Positions 1 through 7,569 of a stretch of 10,815 bases of DNA are shown here, in pieces; position 1 is the first letter of the stretch, and the number at the start of each line of letters is the position of its first letter. This DNA is from Planctomycetota bacterium (GTDB lineage Bacteria > Planctomycetota > UBA1135). The DNA lies in contig JACNJP010000370.1 in the NCBI GenBank assembly GCA_014382465.1, positions 1-10,815 on the forward strand, in the 5' to 3' direction. The notes under the pieces were generated by a model. The model had not been told where the DNA came from and ran no database searches. It saw nothing but the letters and a program-made list of their open reading frames with translations. The translations under genes and the position numbers were made by a program.

Positions 1-2327
1 GTGAAGCGGACGACGCCGAAGCCCGGCGCGCGGTCGGGCAAGGCCGACGGCTCGCGGCCCCACTTGTGCGGGTTGGAGACCGCCAGAACGGTCATCTTGT
101 TGCCGAAGCCGTCGCTGAAGTCGCCGGTGTAGTAGGGCTGCCCCGGCAGCGGGTTTGCGCCGCCCTCGGGTGGATACCAGCACGGGACCAAGGTGTTGGC
201 GATCGACGGCACGCAGAAGGCGTGGCCGGCGTCGCGCCAGTCGTCCACCCCGTACTGGAGGAAGCTGCCGAGGTGCTGGTCGCCGGCGACGTGGAAGGCG
301 AAGCCCTTGCGCATCGACTCGAGCGCGCGGCGGCGGCCGGACTGCGGCCAGCCGTTGGAGTCAGTGTCGGCGGCGAGCTTCCAGTCGCGCGGCTCCTGGC
401 CGAGTTCGGGGTAGGGCGCCGACGGCAGCACGTGGCCGCCGGTGGAGTCGCCGGGGATGGTGGCGGCGTTCTGGAAGATGGTCTGCGACAGCACCACCTT
501 CATCCAGGCGTCGTTGCTCCAGTCGGCGGCCCAGGACTCGAGGAAGCGCTCCTGGCGCGCGCCCAGCAGCACCGCCTCGGGCACGTCGGCGTCGCGCGGG
601 TCGAAGTCGGGGTTCTGGAACCAGCCGTTCACGACCCGGCCGTCGGGCACGAGCGGCGTCGCCGAGTTCTTGAATTTGCGGTCCTCGAGGATCGCGAAGC
701 TGATGCCGCCGTAGCTCAGCTCGGTGAAGTAGACGCCGATGCCCTGCTCGACCGGCGCCGGGTCGACCGGGTCGGGCAGGTGGCTGGTCTGGGTGCGCTC
801 GACCATGCGCACGAAGTCGGCCGGCATGGTGTAGCCGCCGTCGTCCTGGCTGCGCGCGTGTCGGCCGCCGGCGCCCCAAAGGTTGCCGTGGTAGACGTCG
901 TGGTCGTCCGGGATGCAGATCGTCGGCCGGTCGCGCGCCAAGTCGCCGAAGGCCCAGCACCAGCGGTACCACTTGTCGAGGTAGTCGAGCTTGGCCTGGT
1001 CGGCCGGCCGCCGCTGGGCGCCGGTGATGTCGCCCTCGTAGATCTGGTCGCCGGAGAAGAACAGGAGGTCCGGGTCGTGCTTCCGCACCGAGTCGACGAT
1101 GTCGTTGTGCGGGAACCACACCCCGTTCGAGTTCCAGCGGATGCCGCCGGTGAAGTGCTTGTTGCCGGTGAAGGCCGCGAGCACGAAGTCGCGGTCGGGA
1201 GTGGGCTCGGCGCGGATCGTGCCCTCCCAGCTCACGTCGAGCGGCTTGCCATCCCCGTCGCGCGATCGGTAGAGCACCCGGTAAGGGTGATCGCGGCTGC
1301 CGTCCCAGTCCTCGACGCGGAACGGGAAGGTCCAGCTCGGCTGCTGGAGGTCCGCCGAGGCCACGGTCTCCCACTCTCCGTCGGCCCCGGCGAGCTGCAG
1401 CAGCGCCAGCGAGGAGTCCTTCGGCCCCAGCGGCATCATCTGCGCCGTCAGCTTCAGCGTGCCGCGGCTGAGCGTGTACTGCGCCGCGACGATCGGGCCG
1501 AAGCGACGCTCGGGGTGGTGGCGGAGCATGTCGCCGCTGAGCTCGAGCTCGGAGAAGGAGAAGCCGGTCTCCGTGAAGGGCGCCCCGCGGTGGGAGCAGA
1601 GGGCGATTCCGCCTTCCACCCACGCAGCGGGCAGCACCTCGGATCGGGCCTTGGTCAGGGTCCGGCCGTCCTCGAGCACGATGCTGATCGTCAGCCGGTA
1701 GCCTGCGCCGGCGCGCTCCCCGACCACGACCAGGGTGCCGTCGGCTGGATCACGCACCGTCTCGGGAGCGGTGACGTCCATCACGGCGCCGTGGTCGGTG
1801 TGGAGCACCTCGAGCGGCAGCCGCTCAAACTCCCCGTCGGCCAGCTTGCCGCCGACGCCCCAGCCGCCGCGCGCCCGGTTGGTCTCGAAGTCGCGCAGGA
1901 CCGCCTTGCCGTGCGCATCGACGCCGACGAAGACGCCGCCGTCCTCGGCCGGACGGTGGTGGGCGAGCGCCGAGAGCCGCCAATCGACGCCCTCGCCGCC
2001 GGTGCCGATCAGGAAGCCGGAACCGGCCTCGTCGTCGAGGCCGACGACCAGCGCGTCGAGGTGGACCGAGATCCGGAAGGACTCGCCCGCCCCGATGCTC
2101 CACGGCAGCAGGTGCGCCACCCGCACCGGGTCGTTCTCCTTGCCGTTCACGCATTCGATGCGGCCGTCGCGCAATCGCCAGTCCTGCAGCCGGTTGGCGT
2201 ACCACTCCGGTCCGAGCCAGGTGCGGTCGGCGTCCTGCAGGATGGTGGGGCGGTCGGCGTTGACCGCGGCGGGGGCGTCTTGCGGAAGCAGCGGACCGAA
2301 GGCGAGGGCAGCGGCGATGAGGAGCAT
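1..2327 (-). CDS. PhoD-like secreted metallophosphatase (C-terminus cut by window edge)
   Basis: Likely an exported phosphomonoesterase or phosphodiesterase of the PhoD-like metallophosphatase family, acting outside the cytoplasm; the substrate cannot be told from sequence. 775 residues are visible and no stop is reached at the left edge. Residues 1-22 (MLLIAAALAFGPLLPQDAPA onward) look like a signal peptide, though without the usual basic n-region. The first ~360 residues are a probable beta-rich N-terminal region. Metal-site motifs of the family follow: GDQIYE at 426-431, DDHD at 474-477 within IPDDHDVYHG, and HVAGDQH at 679-685. The protein is longer than B. subtilis PhoD (about 580 residues), mainly through the N-terminal extension. 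The ATG lies 11 nt after the stop of the macrodomain gene and no good Shine-Dalgarno is seen, so it is probably co-transcribed and coupled. The family call is firm; the precise start is moderately sure. Confidence 0.9.
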   Translation of the reverse strand, partial: MLLIAAALAFGPLLPQDAPAAVNADRPTILQDADRTWLGPEWYANRLQDWRLRDGRIECVNGKENDPVRVAHLLPWSIGAGESFRISVHLDALVVGLDDEAGSGFLIGTGGEGVDWRLSALAHHRPAEDGGVFVGVDAHGKAVLRDFETNRARGGWGVGGKLADGEFERLPLEVLHTDHGAVMDVTAPETVRDPADGTLVVVGERAGAGYRLTISIVLEDGRTLTKARSEVLPAAWVEGGIALCSHRGAPFTETGFSFSELELSGDMLRHHPERRFGPIVAAQYTLSRGTLKLTAQMMPLGPKDSSLALLQLAGADGEWETVASADLQQPSWTFPFRVEDWDGSRDHPYRVLYRSRDGDGKPLDVSWEGTIRAEPTPDRDFVLAAFTGNKHFTGGIRWNSNGVWFPHNDIVDSVRKHDPDLLFFSGDQIYEGDITGAQRRPADQAKLDYLDKWYRWCWAFGDLARDRPTICIPDDHDVYHGNLWGAGGRHARSQDDGGYTMPADFVRMVERTQTSHLPDPVDPAPVEQGIGVYFTELSYGGISFAILEDRKFKNSATPLVPDGRVVNGWFQNPDFDPRDADVPEAVLLGARQERFLESWAADWSNDAWMKVVLSQTIFQNAATIPGDSTGGHVLPSAPYPELGQEPRDWKLAADTDSNGWPQSGRRRALESMRKGFAFHVAGDQHLGSFLQYGVDDWRDAGHAFCVPSIANTLVPCWYPPEGGANPLPGQPYYTGDFSDGFGNKMTVLAVSNPHKWGREPSALPDRAPGFGVVRF

Positions 2328-2338
2328 GATCGGAAGAC

Positions 2339-2875
<537 letters not shown>

Positions 2876-2877
2876 GC

Positions 2878-4017
2878 TCAGAAGCCGCCGCCGAAGGCCA
2901 GGTAGGCTGCGAAGCCAGCCGCGGCGAGGAACAGGACCAACCCGAGGATCTTCCACACGCTGTAGGGCGCCTCCCCGACGATCCCGCCGGTCTGGCCGTG
3001 CACCAGCACGGTGTAGACCTTGCCGCGGAAGCGGTAGCTCAGGCTCCACAGCGGCAAGAGCACGTGCTTCCAGCGCGGGTCGAAGATGGTGTTGCGCATG
3101 CGCAGGTTGCGCTGGGTGTCGCCGGGCACGTCGCCGGAGCAGCGGCGGCGCTGCTCCTCGATCACCCGCGCCTCGGCCTGCTGCCAGCCGGCCTCCAGGT
3201 CGAGCTGGTACTCCTCGGCGCGCCAGCCGGCCAGGTACTCCGGCCTGTAGGGCACCAGCGCCGAGGTGTCGAAGTCGCCGAGCTCACGCACCAGGTCCTC
3301 CTTCAGCCCGAGCGAGGCGTTGACCAGGATGTCGTCGTAGGCGTCGTCGCGGTCGCCCCAGGCCGGCACCCAGCGCACCTTGCGCACCTGCCTGGTGCGG
3401 TGCTGGGTCTTGCCGTTGACGGTGACGGTGTAGTGCTGGGTCACGTAGTAGTAGTAGCCGGCGTCGGCAGTCCAGTCGGAGTGGACGCGACAGTCGTAGG
3501 TCCAGAACGGCGCGTAGACCCCGACGGCGTCGAAGCGCTTGGTCTTCTGCAGCTCGTTGGGGCGGAACCACCTGCCCTTCAGCCACTTCCTGAATGCGGC
3601 CTCCACCGCCGCCCTGCCGACGTCGAGCGGCACCAGCGACTCGGGGCGGATGGCGTTGCGGTTGGCCTCCTGCGCCAGCACGTTCGACGAGCCGCAGTAG
3701 ACGCAGTTCTCGGCGGTCGATGCTTGATCGAAGCTGACCCTGGCGCCGCACTCCTCGCAGTTGGCCACGCGAAGCTCCAGGCCCAGCCCGCGGGCGGCGG
3801 CGCCGGCCTCGGCCAGCGGCCGCTCGAGGATCGTGCCCTCGCCGCGCGGCACCTCCTGGGTCGACTGGCAGTGGTCGCAGTGCAGCGCGTCCGCGTCCGG
3901 ATCCCAGCGCAGCTCGGCGCCGCAGTTGCCGCACAGGAAGGCGTGCCGCGCCGCCTCGGGCGGGTGGACGGCCTCGGGCACGGGCGGCGGGCTGGGGCTC
4001 GGGGACTCGGGCGCCAT
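2878..4017 (-). CDS. TFIIB-type double zinc-ribbon protein with C-terminal membrane anchor (YdjG-like)
   Basis: A 379-residue protein of the family often annotated as TFIIB-type zinc-ribbon protein, sometimes mislabelled as primosomal protein N'. Order of parts: a Pro-rich N-terminus (1-20); a zinc ribbon with Cys29/32 and Cys47/50; a second ribbon with Cys87/90 and Cys105/108; a conserved beta-rich region containing APFWTYDCRVHSDW, a run of four Tyr and AWGDRDDAYDDILVNAS; and a hydrophobic tail (about 354-375, KILGLVLFLAAAGFAAYLAF) that should anchor it in the membrane. B. subtilis YdjG, part of the sigma-W pspA-ydjGHI envelope-stress operon, has comparable ribbons and a membrane segment. 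Equating this gene with YdjG is an inference supported by the YdjI-like gene at 4787. It is first in a leftward run with the macrodomain and phosphatase genes. An AGGAGG lies 18 nt before the ATG, too far to be a normal ribosome site. Confidence 0.85.
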   Translation of the reverse strand: MAPESPSPSPPPVPEAVHPPEAARHAFLCGNCGAELRWDPDADALHCDHCQSTQEVPRGEGTILERPLAEAGAAARGLGLELRVANCEECGARVSFDQASTAENCVYCGSSNVLAQEANRNAIRPESLVPLDVGRAAVEAAFRKWLKGRWFRPNELQKTKRFDAVGVYAPFWTYDCRVHSDWTADAGYYYYVTQHYTVTVNGKTQHRTRQVRKVRWVPAWGDRDDAYDDILVNASLGLKEDLVRELGDFDTSALVPYRPEYLAGWRAEEYQLDLEAGWQQAEARVIEEQRRRCSGDVPGDTQRNLRMRNTIFDPRWKHVLLPLWSLSYRFRGKVYTVLVHGQTGGIVGEAPYSVWKILGLVLFLAAAGFAAYLAFGGGF

Positions 4018-4080
4018 GAGCGGCCCACGATACTGCCTCCTCCCGGCGGGATCCGGCGCCCCCGGCGCTATCCTGGACGC
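4018..4080. promoter_or_regulatory. Divergent intergenic promoter region
   Basis: These 63 bp separate the leftward zinc-ribbon gene from the rightward small-protein gene, so both promoters must lie here or in the genes. On the plus strand, TATCCT at 4069-4074 is a fair -10 element ending 6 nt before the ATG at 4081, which would give a leaderless or nearly leaderless transcript. On the minus strand, TATCGT (4032 to 4027) ends 9 nt before the ATG at 4017. Neither has a recognisable -35 element at the normal distance. The assignment rests on these short matches only. Confidence 0.4.
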
Positions 4081-4281
4081 ATGACGAAACGCCAGGTGCA
4101 GGTCCGCGTGAACCGCCTGGGAGACCAGGGGAAGGAGGATGATCTCCGCGACTCCAGCCCCGCTGAGCTCCTCGCCATGGTCTGGGAGATCACCCGCGAC
4201 GTCTGGGCCTTCGTGCCGAACCAGAATGCTGAATCCCGATTACTCCGACATGTTGTCCGCGTTGTCCGGCGCGGCGGTTGA
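4081..4281 (+). CDS. Small conserved-type protein paired with DUF6036 nucleotidyltransferase
   Basis: A 66-residue basic protein of unknown function. It begins MTKRQVQVRVNRLGDQGKED, has a central segment with Trp35 and Trp42 (MVWEITRDVWAF), and ends in a basic stretch, ESRLLRHVVRVVRRGG. From memory, short proteins with a MWxLTxxxWxF / ESRLxRHVVRV pattern occur just upstream of DUF6036 nucleotidyltransferases in high-GC bacteria; this needs a database search. The last 56 nt are also the first 56 nt of the nucleotidyltransferase gene in another frame, so the two are certainly linked in expression. No Shine-Dalgarno is present, and TATCCT 6 nt upstream suggests leaderless initiation. It might be an antitoxin, adaptor or regulatory partner; it is too short for a HEPN toxin. 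Coding status is supported by the overlap arrangement but not proven. Confidence 0.68.
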   Translation: MTKRQVQVRVNRLGDQGKEDDLRDSSPAELLAMVWEITRDVWAFVPNQNAESRLLRHVVRVVRRGG

Positions 4282-4675
4282 GTACCTCCTGGTCGGGGCC
4301 TACGCCATGGCTTGCCACGGGCTGCCGCGCGCGACCGGCGACATCGACCTCTGGGTGAAGCCGAGCCGGGAGAACGCGTTGAGGGTCTTTCGGGCCCTGG
4401 ATGCGTTCGGAGCGCCGAGGCAGGACCTCACCCAGAGCGACCTGGAGCGCCCGGGGACGGTCTTCCAGATCGGCGTGGCGCCGCGCCGGATCGACCTCCT
4501 GACGGCGATCGCCGGCGTGGCTTTCGAGGAGGCCTGGTCCGGCAGGATGACCGTCGAGATCGCCGGATTGGTGGTTCCCGTGCTCGGTCGCGACCAATTG
4601 TTGAAGAACAAGGAAGCCGCCGGGCGCCCGAAGGACCTCGCCGACCTCGAGGAGCTGAGGCGCCTGGACACCTGA
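4226..4675 (+). CDS. DUF6036-type (AbiEii/MNT-like) nucleotidyltransferase
   Basis: A 149-residue soluble protein of the DNA polymerase beta-type nucleotidyltransferase superfamily. It has the family pattern VGAYAMACHGLPRATGDIDLWV (23-44): the short G24-A25 site replaces the usual GS/GG, and Asp39 and Asp41 are the first two metal ligands. Asp90 in RRIDLLTAI is the likely third. The C-terminal segment LLKNKEAAGRPKDLADLEEL is also typical. The start at 4226 is chosen because MLNPDYSDMLSALS matches the family N-terminus, although no ribosome site precedes it and it lies inside the upstream gene. Related enzymes act as toxins or antitoxins by transferring nucleotides to tRNA or proteins; the activity of this subgroup is unknown to me. 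A terminator hairpin follows 53 nt after the stop. Confidence 0.85.
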   Translation: MLNPDYSDMLSALSGAAVEYLLVGAYAMACHGLPRATGDIDLWVKPSRENALRVFRALDAFGAPRQDLTQSDLERPGTVFQIGVAPRRIDLLTAIAGVAFEEAWSGRMTVEIAGLVVPVLGRDQLLKNKEAAGRPKDLADLEELRRLDT

Positions 4676-4721
4676 TCCCCGGCGCCATTCGGTGAAGATC
4701 CTCGCCCCTCCGGCGTAGCCC

Positions 4722-4727
4722 TATCAT
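4722..4727 (+). promoter_or_regulatory. Possible -10 element upstream of the SPFH operon
   Basis: TATCAT matches the -10 consensus at four of six positions and resembles the TATCCT found before position 4081. No good -35 hexamer lies 16-18 nt upstream. A start about 7 nt downstream would fall inside the left arm of the 4729-4760 hairpin, so promoter and terminator would overlap. This is tentative. Confidence 0.3.
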
Positions 4728-4728
4728 G

Positions 4729-4760
4729 CCGGAGGCGCGGCCCATCGCGCCTCCGGTTTT
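4729..4760 (+). terminator. Rho-independent terminator after the nucleotidyltransferase gene
   Basis: Two perfect 11-nt arms, CCGGAGGCGCG (4729-4739) and CGCGCCTCCGG (4746-4756), enclose a 6-nt loop GCCCAT and are followed by TTTT (4757-4760). The T-run is short, but this is the only hairpin of such strength noticed between genes in the window. It would end the 4081-4675 transcript. It stands only 26 nt before the ATG of the SPFH gene, so it may instead lie in that gene's leader if the promoter is upstream. Confidence 0.75.
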
Positions 4761-4786
4761 CCGCCCACCAACACCCTCGAGGAACC

Positions 4787-5911
4787 ATGGGAATCATCGA
4801 TTGGCTCAAGCGCGGCGTCAGCGAGATGATGGTCGCGCGTCCGGACGACGCGAAGTCGCAGGTGGTCTGGAAGCACCCCGACCCGACCATCCCGATGAAG
4901 TCGCAGCTGACCGTCGAGTCGGACGAGGTCGCCGTCTTCTTCCGCGACGGCAAGGTCGTGTCGACGCTCGGCCCCGGCCGCCACACCCTCGACAGCTCGA
5001 ACCTTCCCTTCCTGTCGAACCTGGTGGACGCCTTCACCGGCGGCAACGTCTTCGTCGCCGAGGTCTTCTTCGTCAGCACCCGCGAGATCCCGGGCGTGAA
5101 GTTCGGCGGCCGCATCGGCCACGTCGAGGACCCGAAGAGCGGCGTGCCGGTCGAGACCATGGTGCACGGCGAGTTCAGCTTCCAGGTCACCGATCCGGAG
5201 CGCCTGATCACCGGCCTGGTCGGCATGGGCCGGACCGAGGCCTGGCTGGTCCGCTCGTGGATGAAGGAGCAGGTGCTCAAGGTCGTCCGCGACCGCATCG
5301 CCGAGCTGTGCGTCAAGAACGACTGGCCGCTGCTGGACGTGACCTCGGGCGCCTACACCGAGGAGGTCGAGGTCGACGTCCTCAAGGGCCTGGGCCAGCA
5401 CGTGGCCGACTACGGCATCCGCATCGCGCGGCTCGGCAACTTCACGGTCGCCATCGACGAGGAGGACGGCGACAACCTGAAGCGGCTCTACACCGACGCG
5501 GCCTATCTGCGCACCGTCGGCGGCGTCGGCGCCTACCAGCAGTTCGCCGCCGGCAAGGCGATGATGGGCGCGGGCGAGGGCATGGCCAAAGGCGGCGGCG
5601 GTGGTGATGGCTCCGGCGGCGGCGGCGCCGGCGGCCTGATGGGCGGCGCGGGGCTCGGCGTCGGCTTCGGCCTGGCGCAGATGCTGGTGCGCGACCACCG
5701 CGGCGGCGAGACGCTGGCGCCGGCGGCCGCTGGAGTGGTCTGCCCCAAGTGCATGGCGAGCGTCGCCCCCGGTTTGTTCTGCGGCGCCTGCGGCACCGGC
5801 TTGAAGGCCGAGCCGGCCGCGGCCGCGGCGTCGCCGGGCTTCTGCTCCGGCTGCGGCAGCCCGATGGCGCCCGACGCAAAGTTCTGCGGTCAGTGCGGTG
5901 GCAAGCGCTGA
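4787..5911 (+). CDS. SPFH/Band-7 protein with C-terminal zinc ribbons (YdjI-like)
   Basis: A 374-residue protein of the YdjI-like SPFH group, sometimes annotated as a virion core protein. Such proteins form scaffolds on the inner face of the membrane; B. subtilis YdjI belongs to the pspA-ydjGHI stress operon. The SPFH domain spans about residues 36-250, including GPGRHTLDSSNLPF, GEFSFQVTDPERLI and a coiled segment before GAYTEEVEVDVLKGLGQHVADYGI. A glycine-rich linker follows (269-300). Two complete zinc ribbons close the protein: Cys319/322/332/335 and Cys353/356/367/370. There is no classical signal peptide; MGIIDWLKRGV may be an amphipathic membrane-binding helix. GAGGAA at 4779-4784 is a close-spaced ribosome site. 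The next gene overlaps by 14 nt, so this is the first gene of an operon. Confidence 0.9.
   Translation: MGIIDWLKRGVSEMMVARPDDAKSQVVWKHPDPTIPMKSQLTVESDEVAVFFRDGKVVSTLGPGRHTLDSSNLPFLSNLVDAFTGGNVFVAEVFFVSTREIPGVKFGGRIGHVEDPKSGVPVETMVHGEFSFQVTDPERLITGLVGMGRTEAWLVRSWMKEQVLKVVRDRIAELCVKNDWPLLDVTSGAYTEEVEVDVLKGLGQHVADYGIRIARLGNFTVAIDEEDGDNLKRLYTDAAYLRTVGGVGAYQQFAAGKAMMGAGEGMAKGGGGGDGSGGGGAGGLMGGAGLGVGFGLAQMLVRDHRGGETLAPAAAGVVCPKCMASVAPGLFCGACGTGLKAEPAAAAASPGFCSGCGSPMAPDAKFCGQCGGKR
5591..5670 (+). repeat. Low-complexity GGC-rich tract coding for a Gly linker
   Basis: A run dominated by GGC and GGT codons encodes about 30 mostly glycine residues (269-300) between the SPFH domain and the zinc ribbons. 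The second half (LMGGAGLGVGFGLAQML) mixes Gly with hydrophobic residues and could pack against or enter the membrane. Such tracts can change length by slippage. Confidence 0.6.
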
Positions 5912-6539
5912 GGCCCGCAAGTGCCCGAACTGCGGTGCCGCGGTCGCCAGGATCGACTCCCGCTTCTGTGAGTTCTGCGGGCACGAGCTGCCGCGGCCGA
6001 CGGCGCGGCCGACGGTAAGCCCTCCCTCTCCTTACGGCGACCTCGAGGCGCGCTTCGCCGCGCTTCAGCAGCACGCCGACCTGCAGCGCCTGATGATGAT
6101 GGCGCCAAGGATGGCTGGGATCGGCTGCGGCATGGTCTTCACGATCGGCTTCTTCATCCTCTTCGTCGGCGCCTCGCTGTTCATGTTCACCGTGATCGGC
6201 GCGACTGGCGCGCCGGGCTTCCTGAGGCTGGTCCCGCTGTTCTTCTCGGTGGCCGGCGTCACCGCGGCGATCGCCATCCTGCGCAAGATGGGGAACTTCA
6301 GCCGCGCGCCGCTGCAGCGCGAACCCGCGCTGGTGGCTGGCGAGCGCACCGAGGTCTCCGGCGGCGGCCGCGACAGCTCCTCGAGCACGGACTACTTCAT
6401 CACCTTGGAGTTCCCCGGAGGGAGGCGCCGCGAGTACACGACCCAGGGCAAGGTCGTGGGCAAGGTCAGCGAGGGCGACCTCGGCGTCGCCTTCCTGAAG
6501 GGCGATTTCCTGCTCGACTTCGAACGCCTGCGGGTCTGA
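5898..6539 (+). CDS. Zinc-ribbon protein with two membrane segments and a C-terminal beta domain
   Basis: A 213-residue protein starting with a GTG that overlaps the SPFH gene by 14 nt. An N-terminal zinc ribbon has Cys9/12 and Cys24/27. A Pro-rich linker and a short helix precede two hydrophobic segments (about 74-101, GCGMVFTIGFFILFVGASLF onward, and 107-128). The C-terminal part (about 165-213) is a small soluble beta domain, YFITLEFPGGRRREYTT through EGDLGVAFLKGDFLLDFERL, that resembles DUF2500-like proteins. This layout fits a membrane partner of the upstream SPFH protein, in the position of YdjH in the B. subtilis operon, though I cannot show it is a YdjH homologue. The overlap and shared zinc-ribbon type support joint function. 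No ribosome site is visible, so translation is probably coupled. Confidence 0.82.
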   Translation: MASAEARKCPNCGAAVARIDSRFCEFCGHELPRPTARPTVSPPSPYGDLEARFAALQQHADLQRLMMMAPRMAGIGCGMVFTIGFFILFVGASLFMFTVIGATGAPGFLRLVPLFFSVAGVTAAIAILRKMGNFSRAPLQREPALVAGERTEVSGGGRDSSSSTDYFITLEFPGGRRREYTTQGKVVGKVSEGDLGVAFLKGDFLLDFERLRV

Positions 6540-6552
6540 GGGAGCCGCGCCG

Positions 6553-7569
6553 GTGCCGATCAAGTACCTCGGTTCGAAGCGCCTGCTGGTGCCCGAGATC
6601 GTGCGCCTGGCGGGCGAGCTGGCGCCGTCCGGCACGGTGGTCGACCTGTTCTCGGGCACCGCGCGCGTCGGCCACGCGCTGAAGGCCGCCGGCTACCGTG
6701 TGCTCGCCAACGACCTGATGGCCTACGGCGAGACCATCGCCCGCTGCTACGTGCAGGCCGACGCCGAGGACCACGCTGCCGAAGCCGAGCAGCTCATCCG
6801 CGAGCTGAACGCCCTGCCCGGCTCCCCCGGCTGGTTCACCCACACCTTCTGCGAGTCCAGCCGCTACCTGCAGGCCAAGAACGGCGCGCGCGTCGATGCC
6901 ATTCGCGAGGCCATCGCCGCCAAGGCGTTGGAACCGGAGCTCGAGGCCACCCTGCTGGTGTCGCTGATGGAGGCCGCGGACCGCGTCGACTCCACCACCG
7001 GCGTGCAGATGGCCTACCTCAAGCAGTGGTCGGCGCGCAGCCACAACGAGTTGGAGCTGCGGCTGCCCGCGCTGTTGCCGCGCGCCGCCTCGGGCAAGGG
7101 CGCGGCCACCCGCCTCGAGGCACGCGAGGCCGCGCGCCGGCTCAGCGGCGACATCGCCTACCTCGATCCTCCCTACAATCAGCACAGCTATCTCGGCAAC
7201 TACCACGTCTGGGAGAGCCTAGTGCTGTGGGACCAACCCGAGGTCTACGGCATCGCCCACAAGCGCGTCGACTGCAGGGACCGCAAGAGCGACTTCAACC
7301 GCAAGACCGCCTTCCTCGAGGCATGGCGCGAGACGGTCGCGGCGGTGGACGCGCGGCACCTGATCGTCAGCTTCAGCGACGAGGGCTTCATCAGCCGCGA
7401 GCAGATGGAGGAGGTGCTGTCGAGCCGGGGCCAGGTCCAGGTGCTCAGCAACGACTTCAAGCGCTACGTCGGCGCCCAGATCGGCATCCACAACCTCCGC
7501 GGCGAGAAGGTCGGCACCGTCAGCCACCTGCGGAACCGGGAGTACCTGTTTGTGGTGCTGGGGGCTTGA
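6553..7569 (+). CDS. D12-class N6-adenine DNA methyltransferase
   Basis: A 338-residue cytoplasmic enzyme that should transfer methyl groups from S-adenosylmethionine to adenine N6 in DNA. It has the D12/Dam-family N-terminus IKYLGSKR (3-10), the cofactor motif DLFSGTARVG (31-40), and the catalytic YLDPPYN with DPPY at 205-208. The target-recognition region would lie between these motifs. The GTG start at 6553 is preceded by GGGAG about 8 nt upstream and lies 13 nt after the previous stop, so it belongs to the same operon as the SPFH and zinc-ribbon genes. No restriction endonuclease is visible beside it, so it looks solitary. The target site cannot be inferred. Confidence 0.93.
   Translation: MPIKYLGSKRLLVPEIVRLAGELAPSGTVVDLFSGTARVGHALKAAGYRVLANDLMAYGETIARCYVQADAEDHAAEAEQLIRELNALPGSPGWFTHTFCESSRYLQAKNGARVDAIREAIAAKALEPELEATLLVSLMEAADRVDSTTGVQMAYLKQWSARSHNELELRLPALLPRAASGKGAATRLEAREAARRLSGDIAYLDPPYNQHSYLGNYHVWESLVLWDQPEVYGIAHKRVDCRDRKSDFNRKTAFLEAWRETVAAVDARHLIVSFSDEGFISREQMEEVLSSRGQVQVLSNDFKRYVGAQIGIHNLRGEKVGTVSHLRNREYLFVVLGA

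Noticed and set aside
2998..4080. A long plus-strand frame opposite the YdjG-like gene, joined to the 66-residue gene
   Set aside because: It is antisense to conserved zinc-ribbon coding sequence and its translation has no recognisable motif. Only the part from the ATG at 4081 looks like a protein.
4081..4281. Interpreting the small gene as a HEPN toxin in an MNT-HEPN pair
   Set aside because: HEPN toxins are about twice this length with an RX4-6H motif that is not present.
4724..6659. Long minus-strand frames opposite the SPFH and zinc-ribbon genes
   Set aside because: Compositionally biased mirror frames; the plus strand carries clear SPFH and CxxC motifs.
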